From NCBI GenBank assembly GCA_947184155.2, contig CAMXCT020001662.1, positions 62,001 to 126,000 on the forward strand: 64,000 nucleotides of DNA. The letters are read 5' to 3'. The notes beneath the pieces were generated by a model that saw nothing but the letters and a program-made list of their open reading frames with translations, ran no database searches and had not been told where the DNA came from. Below, piece after piece: positions 46,037 to 56,600 of the stretch. Both the position numbers and the translations under genes were made by a program. This DNA is from Cladocopium goreaui (taxonomy: Eukaryota; Sar; Dinophyceae; Suessiales; Symbiodiniaceae). Within the stretch, counting starts at the first letter, position 1. The number at the start of each line of letters is the position of its first letter.

Positions 46037-47080
46037 CGTCGCCTGTCGTCATTGCGGGTCCGGGCAAAGCCCAGGCATTTGCCATACATATACATATATG
46101 CATAGGTACAGTATATATATAATATATTCCCAGCATTCAAATGCAAGTAGTTTAAATCACATCAAGTACAAATAAATCGTAGACTGCATTATATATGTAT
46201 ATCCATATCATGTTTAACATGCATGAAATCTACAAATATGTGCATACCAGCAAACAAAAACAAGCAACCATACAACCACATAAATAAAGAAATAAATAAC
46301 TAAACAACATAAATAAATAAACATATATACATGATACAACCAAGCATCCTATCTTTTCACAGTGTAATGTTGCTTGGTTTGGGGGAAAGGGGTATGTCAA
46401 ATATTTATCTACATATCTATCTACCTATCAACCTATCCATCTATCTACCTATCTACCTCTCTACCATGTACCTATCTATTCATCTATCTATTTATCTATG
46501 TAAAAGGGACCACAATAGACATTAACTACTATAAATAAAACAAACACATTCAGCACAGAATACATTGAAATACTGAGTCTGGAAAGCACAACATGCCTTC
46601 AGGTAAACACTGTTGACCATACTACTTCAATACACAATATCGCATTCAAAAAGTATAGTATAGGGATTCTTTCAAGAAGATGCACTGTTCCTTTCAGGTA
46701 AGGAAGTTTGGTTTTGTTTTATTTGTCTCCTTAAGCCACCATTAAACCCCCACTTGGTCATTAAAGATTCCATATCTATTCCGTCTATTGCCTTGAAAAC
46801 CACATTAAAATTTGTCCAACTTCATCTTAATCCCCAATAAATCATTATTTTGATCTCTTTTGCACCCCATTAAACCATATTAAATCCAAGTAAATCGTAT
46901 TAAACCCCATGAAATCCAAACCTAATTAAATCCACCAAAACACCTTAAATCTCAATAAAATTCTATTCAACCCCATTAGTTCATACTTAAATTTGATAAA
47001 TCACATGAATTAAACCCCATTAAAATCCCATTGAAATCCTACAAAAAAAACGCCGAACATCAAACATCCTTTTTTTTTCT
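46037..47080. other. Intron stretch without genes
   Basis: AT-rich sequence with CTAT/CTAC repeats (46405-46500) and many CCCATTAAA-type motifs (46740-47040). Nothing coding seen. Confidence 0.6.
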
Positions 47081-47108
47081 GCGATCCAACCCCCCGTGGC
47101 CAAGGTAC

Positions 47109-47179
47109 ACGGCGATGGCCCCGCAAACAAAGCAACTCTTGGCCCGAGCAAATGTCCCAGAGCCGCGCCGTGGCGTCGC
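47109..47179 (-). CDS. Exon: WD40 blade 2 end, GH of blade 3
   Basis: The exon is 71 nt, entering in phase 1 and leaving in phase 0. It reads DATARLWDICSGQELLCLRG then HRR. 'LWD' closes blade 2 and 'LRGH' opens blade 3. The donor is CGT|GTACCT. The next exon of the gene is about 23.8 kb away at 23352, and the joined reading LRGHRR-DVNACAVSPDG is a perfect WD40 continuation. Confidence 0.82.
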
Positions 47180-47514
47180 CTGGGGTGGGGATATTCAGAT
47201 CTCTGATCGATTTCTGATAGAACTGTGATCCGTAATGGAAAGGTAAAAAGATTTATAATGGATGTCAGCCTGCAATATCTGTAGTAGATATACTAGGTAA
47301 ACTTCTTTTAACAGATCTCTAATTTAATGTACATTATATACTTGAAATGTATGAAGATCTCCAACATCTCCAGAATTAATAGATATCAAGTGCCGAAATT
47401 GTTCATATATGTATACAAAATTCAAAGCCAAAAATAATATGCTGTAGACTGCATATACGTCTGATTATTGTGGCTCTCTCTTGATAGCCATAGGGGGTTC
47501 AGGATTTAATCTAT

Positions 47515-47668
47515 ATATATATATAATACATATAATCTACATATAATCTACATATAACCTACATATAATCTACATATAACCTACATATAACCTACATATA
47601 ATCTACATATAATCTACATATAATCTACATATAATCTACATGTAATCTACATATAATCTACATATAAC
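47515..47668. repeat. 11-bp repeat CTACATATAAT
   Basis: About 13 copies of CTACATATAAT or CTACATATAAC after a TA run. Intron between two WD40 exons. Confidence 0.85.
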
Positions 47669-47764
47669 ATCATGATAAAGAGTTGCATAATATGAATCAA
47701 TATACCCTCTCCGATTCAGAGGCCCACCAGGACTTTCCGCTCATGGACTTTCCAATCCCAAGGC

Positions 47765-47879
47765 CTGATGCAGAGAACAGGCTGGAGGAGACTGGACAGA
47801 AACGGATGGGGTAGACTTGTCCCTGGTGGCCCTGCAAGTTGAACTCCACATCCAAGGGCTCTCTTTGCCACAGGATCAC
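47765..47879 (-). CDS. Exon: end of blade 1, start of blade 2
   Basis: The exon is 115 nt, phase 0 in and phase 1 out. It starts VILWQREPLDVEFNLQGHQG after acceptor GTGCAG and continues QVYPIRFCPVSSSLFSAS. The GH dipeptide and the FSAS strand are typical WD40 positions. The exon ends TCAG|GCCTTG, a GC donor; the next exon starts GCGACG, restoring glycine: SASG-DATARLWD. Confidence 0.8.
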
Positions 47880-48783
47880 CTGCACGGCTAGGGTAGCATG
47901 CTGATCCTGTGTTGAAAGGGAAAACAACCGTGAAGCCTTGACTGTTTAATTTGTTTAATTATCATATAATATCAATTGCGACGAGGCCGTTCGAAATTAC
48001 ATTCTGATAGAGTATTCTAGAGTCTCTTGGACGCCAAATCGTCCTCAAGTAAAACAACTTGGACTTCAACTCTCTGAGATCAAATTGCCATGTATATCAG
48101 ACTTTCACCGAACCAAAATGGCCAAAATGGTTAAATGTGACAAATCGCCTAACATGTCAGTTGAACAGTTCATGTGTTTAAAACCCTTGCTGATTGATGA
48201 TTTGTTCTGGGATCATGATATCATTCCATTCGTTGGGGATCATCGCTAGATACAAAAGCGGAACGCACCTTGTGCATCTACAGGGTTTTGTCTGAACGGC
48301 TACCTTAAAAAAACCCATCCTGGTTGGTTTATCATAATTCTCCCATTTCAAGGCTTTGATTTGCCATTTTAGGCAACTAAAGCCTCATATCTGGACGAAG
48401 CCCGATACCATATTCTTGGCTATTTATATCCTATTAATTAATAATTATCCCACATCCGCATATCACTGATTCTTTTGATGATTCTGTTTTTATACCCCCA
48501 TTCTGGTAAGCTCCCTTTGCTTTGAGCTCTCCCATCATGTGCAACCATTCTAACCCATTACATAAGATGCCCTGAAAGGTGGCGTCCCCCGAAGTAGCTA
48601 AGTTCAATCCATAGTTGCCATGGGCTTGGTAAACCGACCCACATCACTATTAATTATTAAACACGCCTATGTTTCAACCCCGTTTACCCCCATGAAAAAC
48701 ATAATTAAACCACATATCACCATCATTCAACCCACCATTTCGGCTTTCTCCGTCCCCCGGCCCCCTACGGGACCCAGCCCGAC

Positions 48784-48873
48784 CTGCCCATCCGCCCCGG
48801 CGGTCCCCAGGAACTTGCCATCCGGCGACACCGCCGCACTGTGCAACTCGGCGCCGTGGTGAAACCCGTGGAC
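48784..48873 (-). CDS. Exon: WD40 blade 1
   Basis: Thirty codons, phase 0 at both ends, between acceptor GTGCAG and donor CAG|GTCGGG. It contains [20 protein letters not shown], the canonical inner strands of a WD40 blade. Joined to the 47879 exon it reads AGADGQ-VILWQ, completing the blade with the outer strand. A GATA microsatellite begins 27 bases upstream of the acceptor, inside the preceding intron. Confidence 0.8.
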
Positions 48874-48899
48874 CTGCACGGGAGGCCAACAGGACAAAA

Positions 48900-49375
48900 G
48901 TTGCATAGATAGATAGATGGATAGATAGATAGATAGCTAGGTAGATAGATAGATAGAAGGATGGATAGATGGATAGATAGATAGAGAGATAGATAGATAG
49001 ATAGATAGATGGATGGATGGATAGATGGATAGATAGATAGATAGATGGATGGATAGATGGATAGATAGATAGATAGATAGGTAGATAGATAGATGGAAGG
49101 ATGGATAGAAAGATGAATATATAGATAGATAGGTAGATAGATAGATAGATAGATGGATGGATGGATAGATGGATCGATAGATAGATAGATAGATAGGTAG
49201 ATAGATAGATAGATGGATGGATGGATGGATAGATAGATGAATAGATAGATAGATAGGTAGATAGATAGATATATAGACAGATAGATAGATAGAAAAGATA
49301 AGATACGATAAGATAGATAGGTGGATAGGTGGATAGGTAGATAGGTAGATAGATATACTCTATATATATATATAT
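48900..49375. repeat. GATA / GATGGATG microsatellite
   Basis: About 470 bp of GATA with GATG and GGTA variants, just upstream of WD40 exon 48784-48873. Its reverse frame gives a false Tyr/Leu/Ser-rich reading. Confidence 0.9.
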
Positions 49376-49540
49376 AATATACAAATGTGAAAGGGTCCAA
49401 AACTCCACCACTAGATTGGGAATATGTTTTAAAGTCCCATATTCTATCTATTTCAGTATCATGCTGCTTTCACCAACCAAGAGTAGTGCGGAAATCACCG
49501 ACACATATGGGGATTCATTGACGATATTCTATAACCAACT

Positions 49541-49626
49541 AATTGGTGGTTTCCACCCAACTGAGAAACAATATACTCGTCATTGCAGATTGTCATCTCA
49601 TTTCTATGGTTTGAAACCACCAACCA
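49541..49626. mobile_element. Diverged element, CTGGTTGGTGG family
   Basis: AATTGGTGGTTTCCACC and GGTTTGAAACCACCAACCA are the arms; the centre is unrelated. Confidence 0.5.
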
Positions 49627-49665
49627 CTGAAGAATGGCGGAGCCAGCTGGCCAGATGAGACATGA

Positions 49666-50343
49666 AAAAGTGCACGCCGTTGTGGCGCGAAGCACATTTC
49701 CAAGCCAAAATGGACAAAACACTAGAGGAGCGGACCACTTTTGGCAGTTGCGATGTCGAAAAACTGCACGCCGTTGTGGCGCGAAGCAGATTTCCAAGTG
49801 AAAATGTACAAAACACACCACGTTCGGACCACTTTTGGAAGTTGAGATGTCGAAAAAGTGCACGCCGTTATGGCGCGAAGCACATTTCCAAGTCAAAATG
49901 TACAACACACACCAATGTCGGACCACTTTTGGAAGTTGAGATGTCTAAAAAGTGCACGCCGTTGTGGCGCGAAGCAGATTTCCAAGTGAAAATGTACAAA
50001 GCACACCATTCTCGGACCACTTTTGGAAGTTTCAAAGTCGAGTTTCGAAAAAGTCCACGCCGTTGTGGCGCGAAGCACATTTCCAAGTGAAAATGTACAA
50101 AGCACACCATTCTCGGACCACTTTTGGAAGTTGAGACGTCGAGTTTCGAAAAAGTGCACGCCGCTGTGGCGCGAAGCAGATTTCAAAGTCAAAATGTCCA
50201 AAACGCACCATGTTCGGACCACTTTTGGAGGCTGAGATGTCGAGTTGCGAAAAAGTGCACGCCGTTGTGGCGCGAAGCACAGTTCCAAGTCAACATGTTA
50301 AAAACACTAGGGTTTCTGACTACTTTCGGAGGTTCAGATGTCG
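49666..50343. repeat. Tandem repeat, 92-101 bp, seven copies
   Basis: Copies contain CACGCCGTTGTGGCGCGAAG at about 49674, 49767, 49860, 49954, 50055, 50155 and 50256. The unit grows from 92-95 bp to about 100 bp through an added GAGTTTCGA. Open frames exist on both strands, but variation is not codon-like, so I call it a satellite. Confidence 0.85.
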
Positions 50344-51144
50344 CTTCGCTTCGCTTCACTTCAGTTCACTACACTACACTACATGACACGACACTACACT
50401 TCGAGCGGTTGCGATGTTCTTCCGTGCGGCCGGGACCTGCTCAGCAGATAGATAGATGGATAGAGAGATAGATAGATAGATGGATGGATGGATAGATAGA
50501 TAGATAGATAGATCGATCGATAGATAGATAGAGATATTTTTTACCCCTAAAGCATGTAATCCTAAGATCTATTTAGTCGGTTGCCGGCTAATGTCGTGGC
50601 CAGATCGAGAGATAAATCGAAAGATGGGTGGCTAGATAGAGAAAAAGATCGACAATAGACAGGTAGATGGAACGACCGATGGACACACGGATCGCTAGAT
50701 CGAAAGATCGCTAGACACGTCCATGTCCAGATAAACTCATGGATAGCTGGATAGATCGATGGATGGCTGGAAGAACAGAGAGACGGACAGATGCATGGAT
50801 GAATCGATAAACACACAGAACGTGTTGTGAGAGCTAAACCGTCTTAAGTGAAGATGGACACTCTCATGACTAAAAACCAAGCATCTACACATCATTCATA
50901 GGATGAGAGTCGTAGCATCACAATACCAACATATTGAACATATTGATGAATCCACCATGAAAGGACAACCGATATTCTCTCATCCAATGGACATGTTCCT
51001 ACCATAAGCGTCGATACAGGATTAGAAAGACAGCTAGCATGCAATGGTATAACCCAAGGTTACGATCGTACAGAAAAACATGAAGAAATGTTGCCCATCC
51101 CTCCGACGTGTCTGCCTCGCGGTGTCGCGGCAGCTTGGTCCTAG
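50344..51144. other. Intron stretch without genes
   Basis: CACTACACTACA microsatellite (50365-50400), a GATA array (50445-50532), then a region with decayed GATCGA motifs (50590-50810). No gene seen. Confidence 0.6.
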
Positions 51145-51221
51145 CAACAGCGGACAGGAATCGTCGGCTGCCGCTGTGCTGGCGTGCGCCATCGTGCCGT
51201 CAGAAGAAAACACACAACCAC
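51145..51221 (-). CDS. Exon candidate: WD40 strand
   Basis: After acceptor GAAAG the frame reads GCVFSSDGTMAHASTAAADD. 'VFSSDGTMAHAST' resembles the central 'FSPDG..laSgS' strand of a WD40 blade. It follows the 51.5-kb exon in a workable phase. The left end is approximate: no donor gives the phase 0 needed to join 48873 cleanly. Confidence 0.45.
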
Positions 51222-51487
51222 CTTTCAATCCATCAGTGGGTTCGCTCTGCCATTTTTGCGCCACAGCAACACTCTTCTCCTATAGGTTTCCTATTTTTGA
51301 AACTTCCGCCACCGCCTTGTGCGGTACTACTGGTATTTGCGTGTGTCTGGAAATGGGGTACTGTATACACTCTGTATACCGATACCTCAAAAGGACAATT
51401 TTAATCATCCAAGCGAGCTTGGAATAGGCCCACCAAATGGTAGCTTAAACCATGGGGAAATTTTGAGCATTCAGGAAACACAAGTGC

Positions 51488-51547
51488 CCTTGCAGGCCTT
51501 TGTCGGGCCTTCCAAGTCCCAAATGCTTCCAGTACCATCGACTGCTC
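51488..51547 (-). CDS. Exon: WD40 blade end
   Basis: After acceptor CACAG the frame reads AVDGTGSIWDLEGPTKACKG. The 'DGTGSIWDL' run is the typical end of a WD40 blade. A GC donor (AAGG|GCACTT) would leave phase 1, which fits the start of the next candidate exon at 51221. It is probably the blade just before the well-supported propeller exons. Confidence 0.5.
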
Positions 51548-51801
51548 CTGTGTGAGGAAAAACCGCAGGAAGAGCCCCAGCGAGCGTTGCTGATTGTGGC
51601 AAACGAACATGGAATGCTCTCGACCAACCAAAAAACTGTGACATGTTCATCGTTTCCACGCTTGAACCACAATAACCATCCAATTCTTGGGGAAAATCAT
51701 CCGCACAGCTTCCAGGGTGACCCATCTCACACTGCAGGCATCATCTCCCACCAGGTCAGGGTCTCGAGATTTTCTCCTTCTCTCCTCAAATATTATATAG
51801 C

Positions 51802-51921
51802 TACCCTCTGGTTATTTAACATAGCCATGGAAAATGGCCCATTGATAGATGATTTTCCCATTAAAAAATAACATTTATATAAAAGGGATTTTCCATGGCT
51901 ATGTTAAATAACCAGAGGGTA
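51802..51921. mobile_element. Foldback element, TACCCTCTGG family
   Basis: Perfect ends; long arms of ACCCTCTGGTTATTTAACAT and inverse. 120 bp. Confidence 0.85.
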
Positions 51922-52137
51922 AATGTTCAAACCTAGCATGACACATGCAATGTCCCAAAAATCATGATTTGTTTGGGAAAAAAAACGAATACACTCTTGT
52001 AGGCGATGGAAAAACTCCCATTTATAATTTATAGATCATGTTCCCATGAAATGCGGTAAAACCATGAAAAACATCTATTTCTGGTGGAATTCCCAGCCAC
52101 GTAGTTTTTGTGTATCCTTTTTAGCAGGACGGCAAGC

Positions 52138-52191
52138 CATGTCCCAGGGTCCCACTCCTGCCAGAAGTTGCTGCGAGTTGCAAATGATCAC
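52138..52191 (-). CDS. Exon candidate upstream of the propeller
   Basis: After acceptor CCAG the frame reads VIICNSQQLLAGVGPWDM in phase 0, followed by a possible GC donor (ATG|GCTTGCC). The hydrophobic strand followed by a WD dipeptide is compatible with a degenerate propeller blade. Composition is higher in GC than the surroundings. Support is weak because the exon is short and neither junction could be proved. Confidence 0.35.
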
Positions 52192-53009
52192 CTGGATTTC
52201 AGCACCAGTCCTTCCGAAACCATGGAGGATAGGCTGGATACAAAAAGCTTGGCCCCAACAAAACAAGGCTAAGAAAAACAACACTTTGCAGTTGAAACAT
52301 ATATATATATATATGTATATGGTATATGTCTTGAATATATATATATATATATGAAGAATTGTCGTATGAAGTTATGATGTTACTAATCATATGAGTGATT
52401 CCGTAAAGGTTAAAACCACATGATTGTTGGAAATACATAGTTTCTCGAGTTGTTATGGATTAAATCACATCAAATCTATTCAAATATCCCCATTCGATTA
52501 CAGATCCTGGTTCACCAAAGAATGGTGATATGAGCCAACAACAAAAATATGTTTTATAAATCACCCATATAAGTTGGTGGATTATACCTACCTTCTATGG
52601 AACTTAAATTAGGGGATGGTGGATCCTATTGCTGTCCCAGCATTATCCCAAATCCAGTGATCAATCATTCAATCATCAAAATTCCCGTTCGATGGCTATT
52701 TTGAGAGTGTGCTTCATCTCTTGTATTCAAATTCCGCATCTCATATCGGTGGTTAGTTGATTTACATATATATATATATACAATTTGATTTCCACTACAT
52801 GAAGCTTTCCTAAAGTATGGATACCCAAAACCATTCATGTCCCATGAATAATAACCAATAACTTGGATGATTTTGATGTAATGTGGGTAAAACAATTACA
52901 CTAACTACAGTATTTATGGTGATTTGGGGGATGGTTGATTGTTGTTTCACCCAGATTACCCCCATTTTAGGAAACCCGCATATCCCGAAGTCCCCATCTG
53001 CAGCATCTC

Positions 53010-53071
53010 CTGAGCCCCGCGTCCACCAGGGTCGCTCCGTTCAGCGGCAGCCCGTCGTGGAAGAGCTTCAC
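53010..53071 (-). CDS. Exon: C-terminal half of ubiquitin-like domain
   Basis: After acceptor GCTAG, the frame reads VKLFHDGLPLNGATLVDAGL. It matches the strand-turn-strand of UBL folds and continues the 56.0-kb exon in phase. The right side (lower coordinates) is uncertain: the best end is CTCAG followed by GAGATG, which would be a GA donor, or the exon runs on a few codons. The flanking sequence is AT-rich repeat. Confidence 0.6.
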
Positions 53072-53159
53072 CTAGCGGCCAAAGTCAAGCGACATGGCAT
53101 GGATCATGGGTCTATATATATAATTTTATCGTAGATCATGTTTTGTATATCTATACATC

Positions 53160-53384
53160 TATATGTATGTATGTATGTATGGATGTATGGATGTATGGAT
53201 GTATGGATGTATGTATTTATGTATGTATGGATGTATGGATGTATGGATGTATGGATGTATGTATGTATGTATGTATGTATGTATGGATGTATGGATGTAT
53301 GGATGTATGGATGTATGTATGTATGTATGTATGGATGTATGGATGTATGGATGTATGGATGTAGGTATGTACGTATATAAATAT
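53160..53384. repeat. TGTATGGA / TGTA microsatellite
   Basis: About 220 bp of TATG with GGATG variants, then a TA run to 53400. All frames are open as a result. Confidence 0.9.
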
Positions 53385-53832
53385 ATATATATATATATAT
53401 ACATAATATGTATAATATGATATGTATATGCATGTATATAAATATATATGTATATATATATATTATGTCATATCATCTACTATATATAGAATGATAATGA
53501 TTCATAATACAGTATTATATACCTAAATCAAAAAATGAGTCGTTACTGTATTCTAAATTCTAAATGATCTGGTATATATATATATATATAAGGTGGATAT
53601 TATTTGAATAATCATGTTTCAAAATAATCTGGGGATAATCATGGTTGGGATCACTTGGGATCCAATCATGGCTTTGCCCAATTTCTATGTGAGGTGTTAA
53701 CTTAGGGCAATCAAATATCATATAGATGGGGATATTTGACATAGTTATGCATCATCCATTAAAAATACGGGTCTGAAAGGGAAATGGTTGGAATTCTTCA
53801 ACTGGAAACACACCGTTATTAGACATATATCA

Positions 53833-53940
53833 TGTGGTAAACCCCCCCCTCAAAAAAAACTAGAATTTGGGGATGGTTGTACAACCCATAAAATGAACAG
53901 TGTGATTTTAGGGATGGTTTATGGCTCGGGGTTTACCACA
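53833..53940. mobile_element. Small foldback element, TGTGGTAAACCCC ends
   Basis: Ends TGTGGTAAACCCC and GGGGTTTACCACA are exact inverses, with GGATGGTT inside. Only one copy seen. Confidence 0.7.
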
Positions 53941-54844
53941 TTAGTTGTGATTCCCCGTAGCATCATCCAATACATGACATGTATCTAGTATGGGCAAGGA
54001 TCTCAGCGGCTTCGACAGCCCAAAAAGGAACTGCAGTCCCTCGGGATAGTTTGACATTTCATGGTTTGGAGGATCCCAAACTTTAAGAAACATCCAGGAA
54101 TCCAACTTTCTGGACAACCCCCCAAAAAATTCTGGTTTCTCTTGACTTGATGTATTCTGATCTAGACATCTAAAAACCGCGGATGCAAATTTCATATGTA
54201 TAGATTTGTCAAATGGATCAAACACATCAAAAGCCAAGTTTTCCTACTGGGTTTGTTTCAAATCGAAGGACACAGCACAGCAAAACCATAATTTCTATGG
54301 GGAAAAATGCGCTGAAATAAAATCATTAAACACCAAGTTGTTTGAATTAATTGTCCTCAAAAATCCTTGATCTCTATGTAGCTCCAGAGATCATCTCCGC
54401 ATCCAAGTTCATTTGTATCAACATGCAAACTACATCATTTATACTTCATGCTATATCAAATGATTATCATTGAACTTTAAACATCTAACACCACATCCCA
54501 AGCAAATAAATAAATAAATGAATAAATAAATAAATAAAGATATATATATATATGTATCTATATCTATATATATATAGATGCTAATCCAGCAAAATCCGTG
54601 AAAACATCATCCATAGATACCCGTGGCTCCAGACTTCCAACGATATGTCCCATGATATCCCTCCCGTATTCATGGAACACATTCTTTTGCAGATAATATT
54701 TGTCCTCAAACCCCTGAAATCCATCATTTGACAATTAAAATCAATCCATCTTCCCCAAATAGTTGATTTATAGTTGATTTACCCATTAACATGGGTGATA
54801 AATTCAAATTTTACATACAGCTTGAGTATTGTACAAGAATTCAC

Positions 54845-55885
54845 TGTATAAGAATTTGAAGGGCTCGATTCCAAGGCGGGCTACATATTTTCAGCTATGC
54901 CAAACACATAGTACGTTAAGAATTTGAGGGACCCTGGAATAGGACTGCCAAATTCTTAAATTATTGCTTATACGTGAAGTTTGAAATTCTCCTTTTTTGC
55001 GTTTATTTTTTTAGGCGTGAGCCCTTGTACTGGAGACCAAGGCGTTCTTTTTTGCGCACTAACCGCACGAAACTCAGACAAGCCTGGCTTAGCAGAAAAA
55101 AGCTTTTTTTTCCTCCAGAATCTACAAAATCATATTTTCGCATGCCCCTTGTCAAATCTGCTTGGCAAGCGCATTGAAAGAATAGAATAGAAAATACCAA
55201 ATAGTAAAACGAATGCCAAGCATGACCACGAGCGTGGCTTGCTACACGGACTGTGTGATGACTCGCTTCCTTCAAGCAAAAAAAACGCCAAGCCCAAGCC
55301 TGTAAAGGGCGCACCGGGAGAGAATCGAGCCTTGGCGCGGCTGCGGCGCCCGGGCGCTGAACTTTAGTCTGCTGGATAAACCGCCGAGCCGCCGCCGCCG
55401 GGGTTGCCTGGCGGTCCCGACCCTTTAGGGCCTCTCCAGTGGGCGCTGGGACTGCTCTGCCCAGCGAAACCCGGCTCAAAAAGCAAAAACGCGCGTAGAT
55501 CGTCGATCTACGCGCGTTTTTGCGTTTTCCCGGGCGTGACGGGTGTCATCTTGCGTCTGCGCGGCGGCCCCGCGGCAAGCAACCAAGGCCGGGAAAAAGC
55601 GTAGCCGGAACAGCTATGCCGGATTCCGGCCACGACAGAGCCCAGCGCGGCCAAAACCCTGGTTTAAGCAACGCAAAATCGTGCTGTAGCTCGATTTTGA
55701 AGTCATTTTTTCGCATGAATAGTCAAATCTGCCAACTCCACCTCGTTACCTTGTTTAATCTTGCTCCAAATTGTGCAGATGCTTGCGATACAATACTAAG
55801 AATGCCTTAAGAATTTGAGGGACCCTCGGCCTGTTGTAGTGTAATTTGCCTGTATTTAGAAATAAGAATTTGAGGGGCCCTGGAC
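54845..55885. repeat. Repeat island with TAAGAATTTGAGGG ends
   Basis: TAAGAATTTGAGGG(A/G)CCCT-type motifs occur at about 54850, 54918, 55809 and 55866, bracketing a GC-rich core (55270-55640) unlike its surroundings. The core contains a 41-bp palindrome. Possibly an inserted element. No protein recognised. Confidence 0.55.
55483..55523. repeat. 41-bp perfect palindrome
   Basis: GCAAAAACGCGCGTAGATCG and its exact inverse are separated by a single T. Confidence 0.9.
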
Positions 55886-55987
55886 CTCAAGCTTTCGGAT
55901 TCTTCACCAGCGCTCGGGCTGTAGCTCTCTTAGTTTACCAGAGGGTATCCCCAAACATCTTCCCATTGTTCCATGGAAAAATCCGAC

Positions 55988-56131
55988 CTCAACGATGAAC
56001 CGAGCATCCGCCGGCGCCGGAAGCAGCGCGGCCGCCACAGCGCGGCGCAGCTCCGACAGCGGCGCCGTGGCAGGGAGCCGCAGCGTCACGAGCAGCTCGC
56101 CGCTGATGGCGCCATAGGCCTCGGGGGTGGT
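55988..56131 (-). CDS. Exon: N-terminal half of ubiquitin-like domain
   Basis: The exon holds 48 codons, phase 0 at both ends, between an acceptor CCCCAG and a donor GAG|GTCGGA. It reads SGELLVTLRLPATAPLSELR, then an alanine-rich helix, and ends ARFIVE. This matches the first strands and helix of a ubiquitin-like fold. Joined to the next exon it gives ARFIVE-VKLFHDGLPLNGATL, the usual 'll.dG.pL...tL' run of UBL domains. GC content is far above the flanking intron. No start codon is present, so the N-terminus lies further right, beyond what I could identify. Confidence 0.65.
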
Positions 56132-56494
56132 CTGGGGGATTTATGACCAACAAGTGATGGGAAAAATGAAGGATCCCATGGAAAAATGTTATTTTATTCC
56201 ATATTCTGATTGTGTTTGACTGTTATATTGACATCCAAAAAATGTGATATTTCCTGATTGTTCATTTTCACAATTCCCCCTTTTTTCTTTTCGTGGTTAT
56301 ATGACTTATATGATGTCATTAAATCTCTATGTGTAGTTGTTTCCATCATTAGTGTTATAAATCCATCATTAGTTTTCCATCATTAGTGTTTTACCATCAT
56401 TAGTGTTATGAATCCTTATCCTTGTGGGGATACATCTACAAATTTCCGTTGACATCTCCATGAAATCCCATGAAATCTCCATGTTCTCATCACT

Positions 56495-56600
56495 TACCCT
56501 CTGGTAAACATACAACAAACTATGGAACATCACCATCTTTAATAGGTAAATCAACTATACATGGGCCATTTTCAATAGCTGTGTTAAATTACCAGAGGGG
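56495..56600. mobile_element. Foldback element, TACCCTCTGG family
   Basis: Left end TACCCTCTGG, right end CCAGAGGGG. Inner part as in the 58154 copy, so both share a subfamily (AACATACAACAAACTATGG). Confidence 0.8.

Larger units (their letters stand above)
14983..56131 (-). other. Host gene locus: UBL-WD40 protein, many exons
   Basis: This entry describes the span of the gene; exons are listed separately. Two exons at the 5' side form a ubiquitin-like fold and eight exons further on form six WD40 blades. The eight blade exons join with matching phases at all seven junctions, giving 828 coding bases (276 codons) without a stop. WD40 propellers are protein-interaction platforms, and the UBL suggests a scaffold or ubiquitin-linked role, but the partner cannot be told from sequence. 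I did not find the start codon; the first recognised exon begins at an acceptor, so at least one exon lies to its right. The link between the UBL exons and the propeller rests on order, strand and lack of another gene between them. The introns hold nearly all the mobile elements of the window. Confidence 0.7.

Noticed and set aside
48674..49411. Long Tyr/Leu/Ser frame across the GATA array
   Set aside because: Repeat-derived; only the last 90 bases overlap a real exon, and in a different frame.
53941..54237. Minus-strand frame with a WD40-like ending (FLKVWDPPNHEM)
   Set aside because: It lies inside the intron that joins the two UBL exons in phase, is AT-rich, and has no matching junctions. 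It could be a relic; expression data would decide.
55325..55400. tRNA-like A-box and B-box on the minus strand
   Set aside because: The stems do not pair into a cloverleaf. At most a tRNA-derived repeat; not supported as a tRNA gene.
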